NCBI GenBank assembly: GCA_021847835.1
Contig: JAJZPR010000011.1
Location: forward strand, 1 to 64,000
Length of the DNA: 64,000 nt
Direction of reading: 5' to 3'
From: Pseudomonadota bacterium
GTDB lineage: Bacteria; Pseudomonadota; Gammaproteobacteria; Burkholderiales; Thiobacillaceae
Part shown: positions 47,904 through 57,672 of the stretch, piece by piece
Numbering within the stretch: the first letter of the stretch is position 1
Layout: each line of letters starts with the position of its first letter
The notes under the pieces: model-generated
The model's input: only the letters and a program-made list of their open reading frames with translations
The model's database searches: none
Told to the model about the DNA's origin: nothing
Position numbers and translations under genes: made by a program

Positions 47904-50081
47904 ATGACCGAACGCATCCAGCTAGCCGGTTTACAGATCGCCAGGCCGCTTTACGACCTGGTGCGCGACGAGATCGCGCCGGGCACCGGCATCTCCGCCG
48001 ACCGCGCCTGGCAGGGCTTCGCCGACCTTGTGCGCGAGCTGACGCCAAGAAACCGCGCCCTGCTCGCCAGGCGCGACGAACTGCAGGCCAGGATCGACGC
48101 CTGGCATCTCGAACGCAAGGGCCGGCCACACGATGCCGCCGCCTACAAGCAATACCTCTACGACATCGGTTATCTCCTGCCCGAGGGCGATGACTTCAGC
48201 ATCGGCACGGAAAACGTCGACGACGAGATCGCCCGCATCGCAGGGCCGCAACTGGTGGTGCCGGTCAACAACGCGCGCTACGCGCTCAACGCCGCTAACG
48301 CGCGCTGGGGCAGCCTGTTCGACGCGCTCTATGGCACCGATGCCATTCCCGAAGACGCTGGCGCGGAGAAGAAAGGCGCCTTCAATCCCGTGCGCGGCGC
48401 CAGGGTCATCGCCACCGCCAAGGCCTTCCTCGACGAGGCGGCGCCGCTCACCGAAGGCAGCTACATCGACGCCATCGCCTATGCCGTCAAGGATGGCGGG
48501 CTCACGGTGACGCTTTCCAGCGGCGCACGCGTCGGACTGCGCGATCCCGCGCAGTTCAGGGGCTACCAGGAAAAGGCCGGCGGCATCACCTCCATCCTGC
48601 TGCGGCACCACGGCCTGCACATCGAGATCCATTTCAACACCGACCACCCCATCCACGAACTGCATCCCACCGGCATCCGCGACATCTATCTGGAGGCCGC
48701 CCTCTCCACCATCATGGACTGCGAGGATTCGGTCGCCGCGGTGGACGGCGACGACAAGGTGCGCGTCTACCGCAACTGGCTGGGTCTCATGAAGGGCGAG
48801 CTTTCCAGCAGCTTCGAAAAGGGCGGCAAGACGCTGACGCGCGCGCTCAATCCCGACCGCCGCTATCTCTCGCCCGAGGGCCGCTATTTCGAAATTCCCG
48901 GACGCAGCCTGATGCTGGTGCGCAATGTCGGCCACCTGATGACCACCGATGCGGTGCTGGACGAGCACGGCAACGAAGTGTTCGAGGGCCTGCTCGACGG
49001 CTTCGTCACCAGCTACTGCGCGCTGCACGACCTCAAGGGCACCAGCCGTCTCAAGAACAGCCGCGCCGGCAGCATCTACATCGTCAAGCCCAAGCAGCAC
49101 GGCCCCGACGAAGTCGCCTTCACCGTCGACCTGTTCGGGCGCATCGAGAACGTGCTGGAACTGCCGAAAAACACGCTCAAGATCGGCGTCATGGACGAGG
49201 AACGGCGCACCACGCTCAACCTCAAGGCATGCATCCGCGCGGCCTCCGAGCGGCTGATCTTCATCAACACCGGCTTCCTCGACCGCACCGGCGACGAGAT
49301 CCACACCTCCATGGAAGCCGGCCCGGTGCTGCGCAAGGGCGACATGAAAACCGCCGCCTGGCTCAAGGCCTACGAGAACTGGAACGTGGACGTGGGACTC
49401 GCCTGCAGGCTCTCCGGCCGCGCGCAGATCGGCAAGGGCATGTGGACCATGCCCGACCTCATGGCCGGCATGATGGCGGCGAAGCAGGCGCACCCCGAGG
49501 CCGGCGCCAATACCGCCTGGGTGCCTTCGCCCACAGCCGCAACCCTGCACGCCATCCACTACCACCGCGTCGACGTGTTCGCGCGCCAGCAGGAATTGCG
49601 CTCGCGCCCGCGCGCCTCGCTCGACGACCTGCTCGCGATACCGATCGTTGAAAAACCGAACTGGAGCGCGGAAGACATCCAGCAGGAACTCGACAACAAC
49701 ATCCAGGGCCTGCTCGGCTACGTCGTGCGCTGGATCGACCAGGGCATGGGCGCCTCCAAGGTGCCCGACATCCACAACGTCGGCCTCATGGAAGACCGTG
49801 CAACCCTGCGCATCTCCAGCCAGCATGTCGCCAACTGGCTGCACCACGGCATCGTCAGCGAAAGCCAGGTCATGGAAACGCTCAGGCGCATGGCCAGGCT
49901 GGTCGACCAGCAGAACGCCGGCGACCGCAACTACATCAACATGGCGCCGCACTACATCAGCCTCGCCTTCCAGGCCGCGCAGGACATGATCTTCCACGGC
50001 CGCCGCGTGCCCAACGGCTACACCGAACCCACCCTGCACCGGCGCCGGCGCGAGTTCAAGGCGGCCCTGCGCGGCGATTAG
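47904..50081 (+). CDS. glcB: Malate synthase G
   Basis: This 725-residue enzyme is the usual length for the monomeric G isoform. It condenses glyoxylate with acetyl-CoA to malate. Family motifs include [20 protein letters not shown], the [17 protein letters not shown] region, [16 protein letters not shown] and [17 protein letters not shown]. No isocitrate lyase is present, so glyoxylate probably comes from glycolate or another imported C2 compound. It follows the dehydrogenase after 20 nt and ends the TRAP cluster. Confidence 0.95.
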   Translation: MTERIQLAGLQIARPLYDLVRDEIAPGTGISADRAWQGFADLVRELTPRNRALLARRDELQARIDAWHLERKGRPHDAAAYKQYLYDIGYLLPEGDDFSIGTENVDDEIARIAGPQLVVPVNNARYALNAANARWGSLFDALYGTDAIPEDAGAEKKGAFNPVRGARVIATAKAFLDEAAPLTEGSYIDAIAYAVKDGGLTVTLSSGARVGLRDPAQFRGYQEKAGGITSILLRHHGLHIEIHFNTDHPIHELHPTGIRDIYLEAALSTIMDCEDSVAAVDGDDKVRVYRNWLGLMKGELSSSFEKGGKTLTRALNPDRRYLSPEGRYFEIPGRSLMLVRNVGHLMTTDAVLDEHGNEVFEGLLDGFVTSYCALHDLKGTSRLKNSRAGSIYIVKPKQHGPDEVAFTVDLFGRIENVLELPKNTLKIGVMDEERRTTLNLKACIRAASERLIFINTGFLDRTGDEIHTSMEAGPVLRKGDMKTAAWLKAYENWNVDVGLACRLSGRAQIGKGMWTMPDLMAGMMAAKQAHPEAGANTAWVPSPTAATLHAIHYHRVDVFARQQELRSRPRASLDDLLAIPIVEKPNWSAEDIQQELDNNIQGLLGYVVRWIDQGMGASKVPDIHNVGLMEDRATLRISSQHVANWLHHGIVSESQVMETLRRMARLVDQQNAGDRNYINMAPHYISLAFQAAQDMIFHGRRVPNGYTEPTLHRRRREFKAALRGD

Positions 50082-50171
50082 CCACGCGAATTAATCTCGG
50101 CGCGGCGACTAGTCGCGAAAATGTGGCTCAGCGCGAAGACTGAGACAACGCAAGGCCAAGGCCGGGCGGAT

Positions 50172-50540
50172 TCAGCTCACCGAGCCGAAGGACGGGTCAG
50201 CCGCGTGCGGCGCTTCCGGCAGGCCGGCCAGCTTCATGCCCTGCCGCACCGGCCCGCCGGGAAACAGCAGGAAGAGCCAGCGGCGGCCGCCCTGCTCCGC
50301 GAAGCGCTCTTCCAGCGCGCGCAGGATGTGCTGAGCGCCCTGACCGATGGCACCATGCGAGATGGCATAGTCGCGCAGAAAGTCCAGCACCTCAAAATGC
50401 TCGTCGGTCAGGGTAAGCCCTTCAGCCTTGGCCAGGCCGCGGGCCATGTCGCGCGACCATTCGCCGACCTCCACCAGGTTGCCGAAATGGTCGCGCACCA
50501 GCTGCTTGCCCTGGATGGCTTCCAGAATCGGGATGGCCAT
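50172..50540 (-). CDS. Cysteine-free DsrC/TusE-like protein
   Basis: The start at 50540, with a GAGGAGGGG site, gives 122 residues. The DsrC/TusE pattern is clear: FGNLVEVGEWSRDMARGLAKAEGLTLTDEHFEVLDFLRDY, then LFPGGPVRQGMKLAGLPEA. DsrC and TusE carry sulfur on a C-terminal Cys after GLPKP, but here the tail reads GLPEAPHAADPSFGSVS and the protein has no Cys at all. It therefore cannot act as a sulfur carrier and fits the regulatory RspA-type homologues. It is the last gene of the hsp20 operon, 14 nt after an Hsp20 gene. Confidence 0.85.
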   Translation of the reverse strand: MAIPILEAIQGKQLVRDHFGNLVEVGEWSRDMARGLAKAEGLTLTDEHFEVLDFLRDYAISHGAIGQGAQHILRALEERFAEQGGRRWLFLLFPGGPVRQGMKLAGLPEAPHAADPSFGSVS

Positions 50541-50554
50541 GTCCGCCCCTCCTC

Positions 50555-51061
50555 TCATTCGACGCGGATGGTAACGGACCTGGGCCTGCCCGGCTCGGCC
50601 TTGGGCAGCTCCACCCGCAGCACGCCGTTCTTGTAGGCGGCGCGCGCCTCCTCGGCCTTGACCGGCACCGGCAGCGGCACCACGCGGCGGAAGCTGCCGT
50701 AGGCGCATTGCATCACACGCCAGCGGCCCTCGGTTTCCTCGCGCGCGAAGCGCTTCTCGCCGGATACCACCAGGGCGTCGTCCAGCACCTCGATGCCGAT
50801 GTCCTCCTTCTCCATGCCCGGCACTTCCAGGCGCACGACCAGGCGCCTGTCGTCCTCGAACACGTCGCCGCCCAGCAGGGCCCAGCCGCGGTTGGGCAGC
50901 CAGGACACGTCATCCACCTCGACCTGGGCCGGCAGGTTGGTCTTCTCCCCGGCCCTGAAGCGCGTGAGCGCGCCGGCGGCGGACTGGATCATCTGCCGCC
51001 AGCCGTCGGCCAGGTTGTCCCAGAGGGACCCGACACTCTCTTTCAATGATTCCAGTTTCAT
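50555..51061 (-). CDS. Hsp20 small heat-shock protein (third of operon)
   Basis: From the ATG at 51061 this encodes 168 residues. A longer N-terminal arm (about 60 residues) precedes an alpha-crystallin domain with RLVVRLEVPGMEKEDIGIEV, the loop ending EGRWRVMQCAYGSFRRVVPLP and YKNGVLRVELPKAE. The usual IxI/V tail appears as VTIRVE. Such proteins hold unfolding proteins for refolding by other chaperones. It follows the second Hsp20 gene and precedes the DsrC-like gene on the same strand. Confidence 0.9.
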   Translation of the reverse strand: MKLESLKESVGSLWDNLADGWRQMIQSAAGALTRFRAGEKTNLPAQVEVDDVSWLPNRGWALLGGDVFEDDRRLVVRLEVPGMEKEDIGIEVLDDALVVSGEKRFAREETEGRWRVMQCAYGSFRRVVPLPVPVKAEEARAAYKNGVLRVELPKAEPGRPRSVTIRVE

Positions 51062-51109
51062 GTCAGCCTCCTTGGTTCGCATGCGGGGCATCGAAGCCCC
51101 ATTCCCGAT

Positions 51110-51490
51110 TCAGTTCACCTTGACCTCGATGCGCCGCGGCTTGGCATGCTCGGCCTTGGGGATGTGCAGCTTGAGCACGCCCTGCCGGAATTCCGCGCTC
51201 ACCTTGTCGGTGTCGAGTTCCTTGGACAGGGTAAACATGCGGCGATAGCGCGGCAGGCTGACCTCGGCGTGGCTGGCCTCCATGCCCTCGGGCATGTCTA
51301 GCGCGATCTCGCCCTCGATGGTGAGCGTGTCGGCCTCCACCTGCAGCGCGAGCTTGTCCTTCGGCACGCCGGGCAGGTCGGCATACAGGGTAATGCCGCC
51401 GGCGTCCTCGATTACATCCACAGGCGGCAGTATGGCCGCCTCGCTGCGCGAGGCATCGGCGGTTTTGGCAACAGCAGCTTTTTCACTCAT
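51110..51490 (-). CDS. Hsp20 small heat-shock protein (second of operon)
   Basis: This 126-residue alpha-crystallin domain protein has ITLYADLPGVPKDKLALQVEADTLTIEGE, EVSLPRYRRMFTLSKELDTDKVSAEFRQGVLKLHIPK and the tail RRIEVKVN. It has a short N-terminal arm of about 25 residues. It is distinct from its two neighbours in sequence, so the trio could form mixed oligomers rather than being recent duplicates. It lies 12 nt after the first Hsp20 gene. Confidence 0.92.
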   Translation of the reverse strand: MSEKAAVAKTADASRSEAAILPPVDVIEDAGGITLYADLPGVPKDKLALQVEADTLTIEGEIALDMPEGMEASHAEVSLPRYRRMFTLSKELDTDKVSAEFRQGVLKLHIPKAEHAKPRRIEVKVN

Positions 51491-51502
51491 GGTCTGTCCT
51501 CC

Positions 51503-51934
51503 TTATTGAACGGTGATGCGCCTGGGCTGCGCTTCTTCCTTGCGCCGCACCGAGACGTGCAGCACGCCGTCGCGGTACCTGGCCTCGACGGTATTGGCGT
51601 CGATGTCGTCGGGCAGGCTGATCACGCGGCGGAAGCGGCCCGCGAAGCGCTCATCGATGTGCAGGGTCGCCGACTCCGGCACCTCGTCCAGCTTGCGCTC
51701 GCCGGCGATGGTGAGCACGCCCTTCTCGATTTGTACCTCGATGGACGCGGGATCGAGGCCGGACGCAAAGGCGTAAATCTCCACCGAACGTGGTGTACCA
51801 CCCACGTTCAGCGCCGGAAAACCGCGCGCAACGCCGCGGATGCTGGAGCCGAAATCGAAGCCCTGCTGCAGCTCGCGCTGCAGTCGGTCCAGTTCCGCGA
51901 ACAGGTCGCGGGGAAACAGGGAACGATAAAGCAT
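51503..51934 (-). CDS. Hsp20 small heat-shock protein (first of operon)
   Basis: This 143-residue protein starts MLYRSLFPRDLFAELDRLQREL, the usual class A-type arm, and has VEIYAFASGLDPASIEVQIEKGVLTIAGER, the FAGRFRRVISLPDDIDANTVEARYRDGVLHVSV core and the RRITVQ end. It is the promoter-proximal gene of the hsp20-hsp20-hsp20-dsrC-like operon, about 52 nt downstream of a sigma32-like promoter. Confidence 0.92.
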   Translation of the reverse strand: MLYRSLFPRDLFAELDRLQRELQQGFDFGSSIRGVARGFPALNVGGTPRSVEIYAFASGLDPASIEVQIEKGVLTIAGERKLDEVPESATLHIDERFAGRFRRVISLPDDIDANTVEARYRDGVLHVSVRRKEEAQPRRITVQ

Positions 51935-51985
51935 ATATGCCTCCTTTCTTCATTGCGTGCGCCAGCGAGGGCGCTCCTGAGCCCT

Positions 51986-52013
51986 ACATAGGGCGTCTCG
52001 TTTCAAGTTCAAC
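51986..52013 (-). promoter_or_regulatory. Sigma32-like promoter for the hsp20 operon
   Basis: The minus strand reads GTTGAAC, 13 nt, CCCTATGT, close to the heat-shock consensus CTTGAAA-N13-CCCCATnT. It lies 52 nt upstream of the first Hsp20 start. Spacing and both boxes support a sigma32 promoter. Confidence 0.7.
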
Positions 52014-52015
52014 CC

Positions 52016-52044
52016 CTTGATTTGCGGATGGATATTCCACATTT
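52016..52044 (+). promoter_or_regulatory. Sigma32-like promoter for cbpA-cbpM
   Basis: CTTGATT, 14 nt, CCACATTT matches the heat-shock consensus at 5/7 and 6-7/8 positions, 41 nt before the cbpA ATG. It starts only 3 nt past the end of the opposite-strand promoter, so the two are back to back. Confidence 0.6.
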
Positions 52045-52084
52045 TATCAAGCCATCGTTACAAATCGCAGCAGGTGGGAATCGC

Positions 52085-53005
52085 ATGAAATACCATGACT
52101 ACTACCATACGCTCGGGGTGAGCAGAGAAGCGTCGGCGGACGAGATCAAGAAGGCCTTCCGCCGCCTTGCGCGCAAGTACCATCCGGACATATCGAAGGA
52201 AGCGGACGCCGAGATGCGCATGAAGGAAATCAACGAGGCCTATGCGGTGCTCTCCGACCCCAAGAGGCGCGCCGCCTACGACCGCCTCGGCCAGGGCTAC
52301 CACACAGGCGAGGAATTCCACCCGCCGCCGGACTGGGGCGAGCGCTTCCACTTTTCCGCGCGCGGCTTCTCGCCCGACGAGGCCGCGCAGTTCAGCGACT
52401 TCTTCAGCGAGCTGTTCGGCGGCCCGGGCGGCTTCGGCCGCCAGGGCGGGCGTGGCTTTTCCGCGAACGGCGAGGACACCCATGCACGTGTGCTGTTGGA
52501 CATCGAGGACGCCTTCACCGGTGCCACGCGCCAGTTCAGCCTGCAGGTGCCGCAGGTCGACGCCCATGGCCAGCTGCGCATGGCGACCCGCACCCTCAAC
52601 GTGAAAATTCCCGTCGGCGTGCACGAAGGCCAGATCATCCGTCTGGCGGGCCAGGGCGCGCCCGGTTTCGGCGGCGGCCAGCCCGGCGACCTCTTGCTGG
52701 AAGTGCGCTTCAGGCCGCACCCGCGCCTGCGCGCGGAAGGCCGCGACCTCCATCTCAGCCTGCCGCTGGCGCCCTGGGAGGCGGCACTCGGCGCGGTGGT
52801 GTCGGTCGATCTGCCCAATGGCCCGCTCAAGGTGCGCATCCCACAGGGCGCGCAGAGCGGACGCCAACTGCGCGTGCGCGGCAAGAGCATCCCCGGCTCG
52901 CCGCCCGGCGACCTGCTCCTCGACCTCACGGTGGTGCTGCCGCCGGCCGACACGGCCCGGGCGCGCGAACTCGCTTTCGACCCGCGCCGTTCCTGGAGGG
53001 CATGA
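52085..53005 (+). CDS. cbpA: DnaJ-class co-chaperone CbpA
   Basis: The ATG at 52085 gives 306 residues. The J-domain (residues 1-68) has the HPD motif in ARKYHPDISKEA. A Gly/Phe-rich linker (FFSELFGGPGGFGRQGGRGF) and two C-terminal substrate domains (NVKIPVGVHEGQIIRLAGQG, DLPNGPLKVRIPQGAQSGRQLRVRGKSIPG) follow, and there is no zinc domain, which identifies the CbpA class. It recruits clients to DnaK. The stop overlaps cbpM by 4 nt, confirming the pair. The track start at 52022 includes the promoter region. Confidence 0.94.
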   Translation: MKYHDYYHTLGVSREASADEIKKAFRRLARKYHPDISKEADAEMRMKEINEAYAVLSDPKRRAAYDRLGQGYHTGEEFHPPPDWGERFHFSARGFSPDEAAQFSDFFSELFGGPGGFGRQGGRGFSANGEDTHARVLLDIEDAFTGATRQFSLQVPQVDAHGQLRMATRTLNVKIPVGVHEGQIIRLAGQGAPGFGGGQPGDLLLEVRFRPHPRLRAEGRDLHLSLPLAPWEAALGAVVSVDLPNGPLKVRIPQGAQSGRQLRVRGKSIPGSPPGDLLLDLTVVLPPADTARARELAFDPRRSWRA

Positions 53006-53301
53006 ACATGCGCGAACAAGACATGCTGCCGGGCAGCCTGCTGGAAGAAAACTGGCTGACTCTGGAACAGGCGGCCGCAGCCTGCGCGGTGGAGCCGGAA
53101 TGGCTGCTCGCCCGCATCGAGGAAGGCCTGTTCCACCACGCCGAGAGCGCCTCCGGCCTGTGGCGCCTGTCCTGTGCTGGCCTCGTGCGAGCACGGCGCA
53201 TGCGCAATCTGGAGCGCGACTTCGAGGCGGTGCCGGAACTTGCCGCGCTGGTAGCCGACCTGCTAGAGGAAATGGACGCGCTGCGCGCCCGCCTGCGCTA
53301 A
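53002..53301 (+). CDS. cbpM: Chaperone modulator CbpM
   Basis: This 99-residue protein is of the CbpM/MerR-helix type: LTLEQAAAACAVEPEWLLARIEEGLFHH, then RARRMRNLERDFEAVPELAALVADLLEEMDALRARL. CbpM binds the J-domain of CbpA and blocks its co-chaperone activity. Immediate overlap with cbpA and the correct size support the call. A hairpin followed by a T run overlaps its stop codon. Confidence 0.88.
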   Translation: MNMREQDMLPGSLLEENWLTLEQAAAACAVEPEWLLARIEEGLFHHAESASGLWRLSCAGLVRARRMRNLERDFEAVPELAALVADLLEEMDALRARLR

Positions 53302-53327
53302 GGCTTTTCAAGCGGCGCGTTTTTTTG
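53284..53327 (+). terminator. Terminator overlapping the cbpM stop
   Basis: cgcgcccgc and gcggcgcg form a bulged GC-rich stem, followed by eight T residues from 53320. The left arm lies in the last cbpM codons. It would end most cbpA-cbpM transcription before the next gene. Confidence 0.6.
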
Positions 53328-53361
53328 TTAATTTTTTCCTGCGCCCTGCATGGAGGAGTGT

Positions 53362-53988
53362 ATGGAAATCCTGCAAAGCATTACCGCCCAGATCGAAGCG
53401 GTCGGCCTGCCGCTTTATGCCGTGACCGTCAGCGCCGTGCCGCGGCCCGACACGCCGCTCCTGCTCGCGCTGCACTGGCACGGCTTCCGGCGCGACGAGG
53501 CACTCCCGCGCGATGCGCCGCCCGCCAACCGCCCTGTGCCCGGCTCCGCCCTGCAGCTCAACCAGCCCTGGACTGCGCTGGAGGAAATCGACCGCGCCAT
53601 GCTCGACGCCGCCTGGCGGCTCGGCGCGTGGGACATGGAGCGGCGAACCGCCCGCGCCTGCTCCCACGTCGGCGCCTCGGCGCGCGAGGCGCTGGAATGC
53701 CGCCAGGCTTTCGGTGACAACCCCTTCGCCCCCGGCGACGAATCCCACCTGCTGGCCGAGGCCCCCGACCGCGCCGACCTCATGTATCTGGCCGCGGCCA
53801 AGGGCTACGTGCGCTGGCTGTTCCGTCCGGTGCTTGGCGGGCTGTGGCGAAACACTGCCGAGGACGACACCCTCGCGCCTGACGGCGGCCGAGCCCCGCC
53901 CTGCCCCGTCGCACCGCAGGCGACGGGCGGGCGCAACGCTCGAACCATCTACCGCCTGGGCAGGGTTTCGCGCATCATCGTGCGCTGA
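53362..53988 (+). CDS. Uncharacterised protein in chaperone cluster
   Basis: This 208-residue protein is not recognised. The ATG at 53362 is chosen because GGAGG lies 5 nt before it. Visible features are an N-terminal half with MEILQSITAQIEAVGLPLYAVTV, PLLLALHWHGFRR and QPWTALEEIDRAMLDAAWRLGAWDMERR, and a C-terminal Pro/Gly-rich segment ending in a basic stretch (NARTIYRLGRVSRIIVR). It has no signal peptide or membrane helix and two Cys residues. The sigma32-like promoter of groES starts 9 nt after its stop. Its role is unknown, and context suggests a stress function. Confidence 0.6.
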   Translation: MEILQSITAQIEAVGLPLYAVTVSAVPRPDTPLLLALHWHGFRRDEALPRDAPPANRPVPGSALQLNQPWTALEEIDRAMLDAAWRLGAWDMERRTARACSHVGASAREALECRQAFGDNPFAPGDESHLLAEAPDRADLMYLAAAKGYVRWLFRPVLGGLWRNTAEDDTLAPDGGRAPPCPVAPQATGGRNARTIYRLGRVSRIIVR

Positions 53989-53996
53989 ACACCCCT

Positions 53997-54024
53997 CTTG
54001 AAATCCCGCGCGGCATCCCTAAAT
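53997..54024 (+). promoter_or_regulatory. Sigma32-like promoter for groESL
   Basis: CTTGAAA (exact -35 consensus), 13 nt, CCCTAAAT (6/8 to CCCCATnT), with a predicted start near 54031, about 117 nt upstream of groES. No CIRCE/HrcA inverted repeat (TTAGCACTC-N9-GAGTGCTAA) was seen in the leader. Confidence 0.7.
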
Positions 54025-54147
54025 CACTTCCGCCGGTTTTCCGCCGGCATGATCCGCCGCCCGGGCGCCGGACCCTCTCCCGCTGCGCCGGCGGCGCGAT
54101 CGTTTCATTCTCATTGGTGACATGAACTCGTTAAAGGAGACAGAACT

Positions 54148-54465
54148 ATGCATATTCGTCCCCTGCACGACCGGATCATCGTCAAGCGAGTCGAAGCGCA
54201 GCGCACGACGGCTTCCGGCATCGTGATCCCCGATACCGCCGCAGAAAAACCCGAGCAGGGCGAAGTCATCGCCGTCGGCCCCGGCAAACGTGACGACAAG
54301 GGCACGCTGATTGCCATGGACATCAAGGTCGGCGATCGCGTGCTGTTCGGCAAGTACGCCGTCCAGACCGTCAAGGTTGAAGGCGAGGAACTGCTGGTGA
54401 TGCGCGAGGACGACGTCATGGGCGTCATCGAGGACGGCGCCCAGGCCGTCAAGAAGGCCGCCTGA
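54148..54465 (+). CDS. groES: Co-chaperonin GroES
   Basis: This 105-residue protein forms the heptameric lid of Gro[42 protein letters not shown] contains the mobile loop (TTASGIVIP), and [31 protein letters not shown] is the conserved C-terminal half. It is slightly longer than the usual 96 residues, with a tail [11 protein letters not shown]. It has a GGAG site and lies 31 nt before groEL. Confidence 0.95.
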   Translation: MHIRPLHDRIIVKRVEAQRTTASGIVIPDTAAEKPEQGEVIAVGPGKRDDKGTLIAMDIKVGDRVLFGKYAVQTVKVEGEELLVMREDDVMGVIEDGAQAVKKAA

Positions 54466-54484
54466 CCCCCTTTGCAGGCTTTAG

Positions 54485-56119
<1,635 letters not shown>

Positions 56120-56133
56120 TCGGCGCCCTTCCG

Positions 56134-56166
56134 CATCCCGCTCCCGCCCGGGGCGGGATGTCTTTT
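56134..56166 (+). terminator. Hairpin terminator after groEL
   Basis: catcccgc and gcgggatg pair over 8 bp around an 11-nt loop, followed by TCTTTT, 15 nt after the groEL stop. It lies between groEL and the psiE-like gene. Confidence 0.6.
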
Positions 56167-56187
56167 CCATACGCACCGCGCACTGCC

Positions 56188-56685
56188 ATGAACGACACGC
56201 GCCAGCGTTCGACCCTCTCCGAATTCAAGGTGGCATGGCCGCTGATGAGTTTCTACGAACGCTTCGAACAGATCGTCGCCCTGCTGCTTTCCGGCGTCAT
56301 CGCCGTGGTCATCGTCATCTCGCTCGTGCAGCTAGTGCGCACGGTATATCACCTGCTTTTCCTGGAAGCCTTCAACCCGCTCGAGCATCATGTCTTCCAG
56401 ACCGTGTTCGGCATGATCATGACGCTGCTCATCGCCATGGAGTTCAAGCACTCCATCATCAAGGTCGCACTGCGCCGCGACAGCATCATCCAGGTGAAGA
56501 CCGTGGTGCTGATCGCCCTCATCGCGCTGTCGCGCAAGTTCGTCATCCTCGACGCCGACGCGAGTCCCGCGCGCATCGCCGCCCTGGCCGCGGCCGCGCT
56601 GGCACTGGGCGCCATCTACTGGCTGCTGCGCGAACGCGACGACAGGATCGGCGAGACCGCTGCAGAACAACGTGAAAGTGCCTGA
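56188..56685 (+). CDS. PsiE-like (phosphate-starvation-inducible E family) membrane protein
   Basis: The start at 56188 gives 165 residues, because the track's first 10 codons overlap the groEL terminator. Four membrane helices are visible (about residues 29-51, 73-89, 105-119 and 132-150), with FGMIMTLLIAMEFKHSIIK and ALSRKFVILDADASP, matching the PsiE pattern of an ELKHS-like helix and RKxIILD motif. The molecular function is unknown. PsiE-like genes also occur with Hsp20 and chaperones in the transferable locus of stress tolerance, so its place here may be meaningful. Confidence 0.8.
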   Translation: MNDTRQRSTLSEFKVAWPLMSFYERFEQIVALLLSGVIAVVIVISLVQLVRTVYHLLFLEAFNPLEHHVFQTVFGMIMTLLIAMEFKHSIIKVALRRDSIIQVKTVVLIALIALSRKFVILDADASPARIAALAAAALALGAIYWLLRERDDRIGETAAEQRESA

Positions 56686-56688
56686 AGC

Positions 56689-57231
56689 TCAGATGCCGGG
56701 CAGTTCCAGGGTGAAGAGATCACCCAGCGCCTGGCGGATTTCGCCTACCGTCAAGTGGCGCGGAATGCCCATGCCGGCGGCATACTGATCGCTCTGGCAA
56801 GTGAGCCGCAGCACCCCGGGCTGCCGCTCGGAGCGCAGCGTGAAGACGGTCTTGTAGAACATCTGGCTTGGCCGGTCGATGCCGGCAAAGGCCGCCCGCA
56901 TGAAGAACCCGGGTTTGGCAGCGATAGTGCTCTCGCTGCGCGTCACCCTCACGATGGCAAAGCTGTCCGCTGCCACCCGTTGCGGCATCTCGCGTACCGT
57001 GCCGATCTCGAAAATGCAGTGCGGCGACTGCTCCTGCACATGGCCGAAAGCCACCACCCTGCCGCCCTGGATCCGCACCGTCGCCCAATTCGCCGGAATT
57101 TCCACAGCGCGGTTCAACACCAGGCGGCTGTCCGCAGAAAATCTGTAGTAGGGCGTCTCCGGGCCGTAGCTGCGTGGCGTATCGCAGCCCCACAAGAATA
57201 CGGCAAGACACAACAGCAAGGCATGTTTCAT
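56689..57231 (-). CDS. Putative lipoprotein of unknown function
   Basis: This 180-residue protein has a lipoprotein signal (LLLCLAVFLWGC, lipobox Cys16). The mature part is predicted beta-rich (WATVRIQGGRVVAFGHVQEQSPHCIFEIGTVRE, GVLRLTCQSDQYAAG) with further Cys residues that could form a disulfide. No family is recognised. It is convergent with the psiE-like gene, the two stop codons being only 3 nt apart, and stands alone. Confidence 0.75.
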   Translation of the reverse strand: MKHALLLCLAVFLWGCDTPRSYGPETPYYRFSADSRLVLNRAVEIPANWATVRIQGGRVVAFGHVQEQSPHCIFEIGTVREMPQRVAADSFAIVRVTRSESTIAAKPGFFMRAAFAGIDRPSQMFYKTVFTLRSERQPGVLRLTCQSDQYAAGMGIPRHLTVGEIRQALGDLFTLELPGI

Positions 57232-57351
57232 GGCTGTCCTTCCCCCGTCGGTTTCTTCTCTTAGCCGATTCGCGGAAGGATCGGGTCAAGGAGCATGGAG
57301 TATGGCCCGAGAAGCGAAATCAGAGCGCGCCTCCACTGCCATACCCTGGCC

Positions 57352-57672
57352 TTATCCCTTCTCTTGTACCACGACCTTGTCCCGCTCGATGATCCTGCGG
57401 AACTCCCCGCTCGTGCTTGCCCAGTCCACGACATCCACCTTCCACGGGAGATCGGATTCCGAGAAATCGTCTGCCAGCGCGGCACTCACCGAAAGCGGCA
57501 GCGGCACGTTGGCGATGATGGCAAGATCAAGGTCGGAATATGGTTTGGCCGTCCCTTTGGCGCGTGAGCCGAAGGCCCATACCTCATGCTGCGGCACATG
57601 CTTTTGCAGAATTCCACTCACAATGCGCCAGTGATCCGGGCGAATGTCAATGGACGGAACGCCTTCGGTCAT
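57352..57672 (-). CDS. MNT-type nucleotidyltransferase
   Basis: This 106-residue minimal nucleotidyltransferase has the signature GSRAKGTAKPYSDLDLAI (GS-x10-DxD) and a downstream acidic WKVDVVDW, giving the three carboxylates. In HEPN/MNT systems it acts as antitoxin, in some cases by AMPylating the partner. It overlaps the upstream partner gene by 4 nt (ATGA). Confidence 0.88.
   Translation of the reverse strand: MTEGVPSIDIRPDHWRIVSGILQKHVPQHEVWAFGSRAKGTAKPYSDLDLAIIANVPLPLSVSAALADDFSESDLPWKVDVVDWASTSGEFRRIIERDKVVVQEKG

Noticed and set aside
47931-50039. 702-codon minus-strand ORF opposite malate synthase G
   Set aside because: It is an antisense shadow of glcB with no family features.
51986-52007. 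Closer -35 (CTTGAAA) for the hsp20 promoter
   Set aside because: Spacing to CCCTATGT would be only about 7 nt, too short for sigma32. The GTTGAAC box with 13 nt fits better.
53997-54120. CCGCCGG direct repeats in the groES leader as a repeat array
   Set aside because: They are short GC-rich words expected by composition, with no regular spacing. No CRISPR-like array was seen anywhere in the window.
54025-54147. CIRCE/HrcA operator before groES
   Set aside because: No TTAGCACTC-N9-GAGTGCTAA-like repeat is present.
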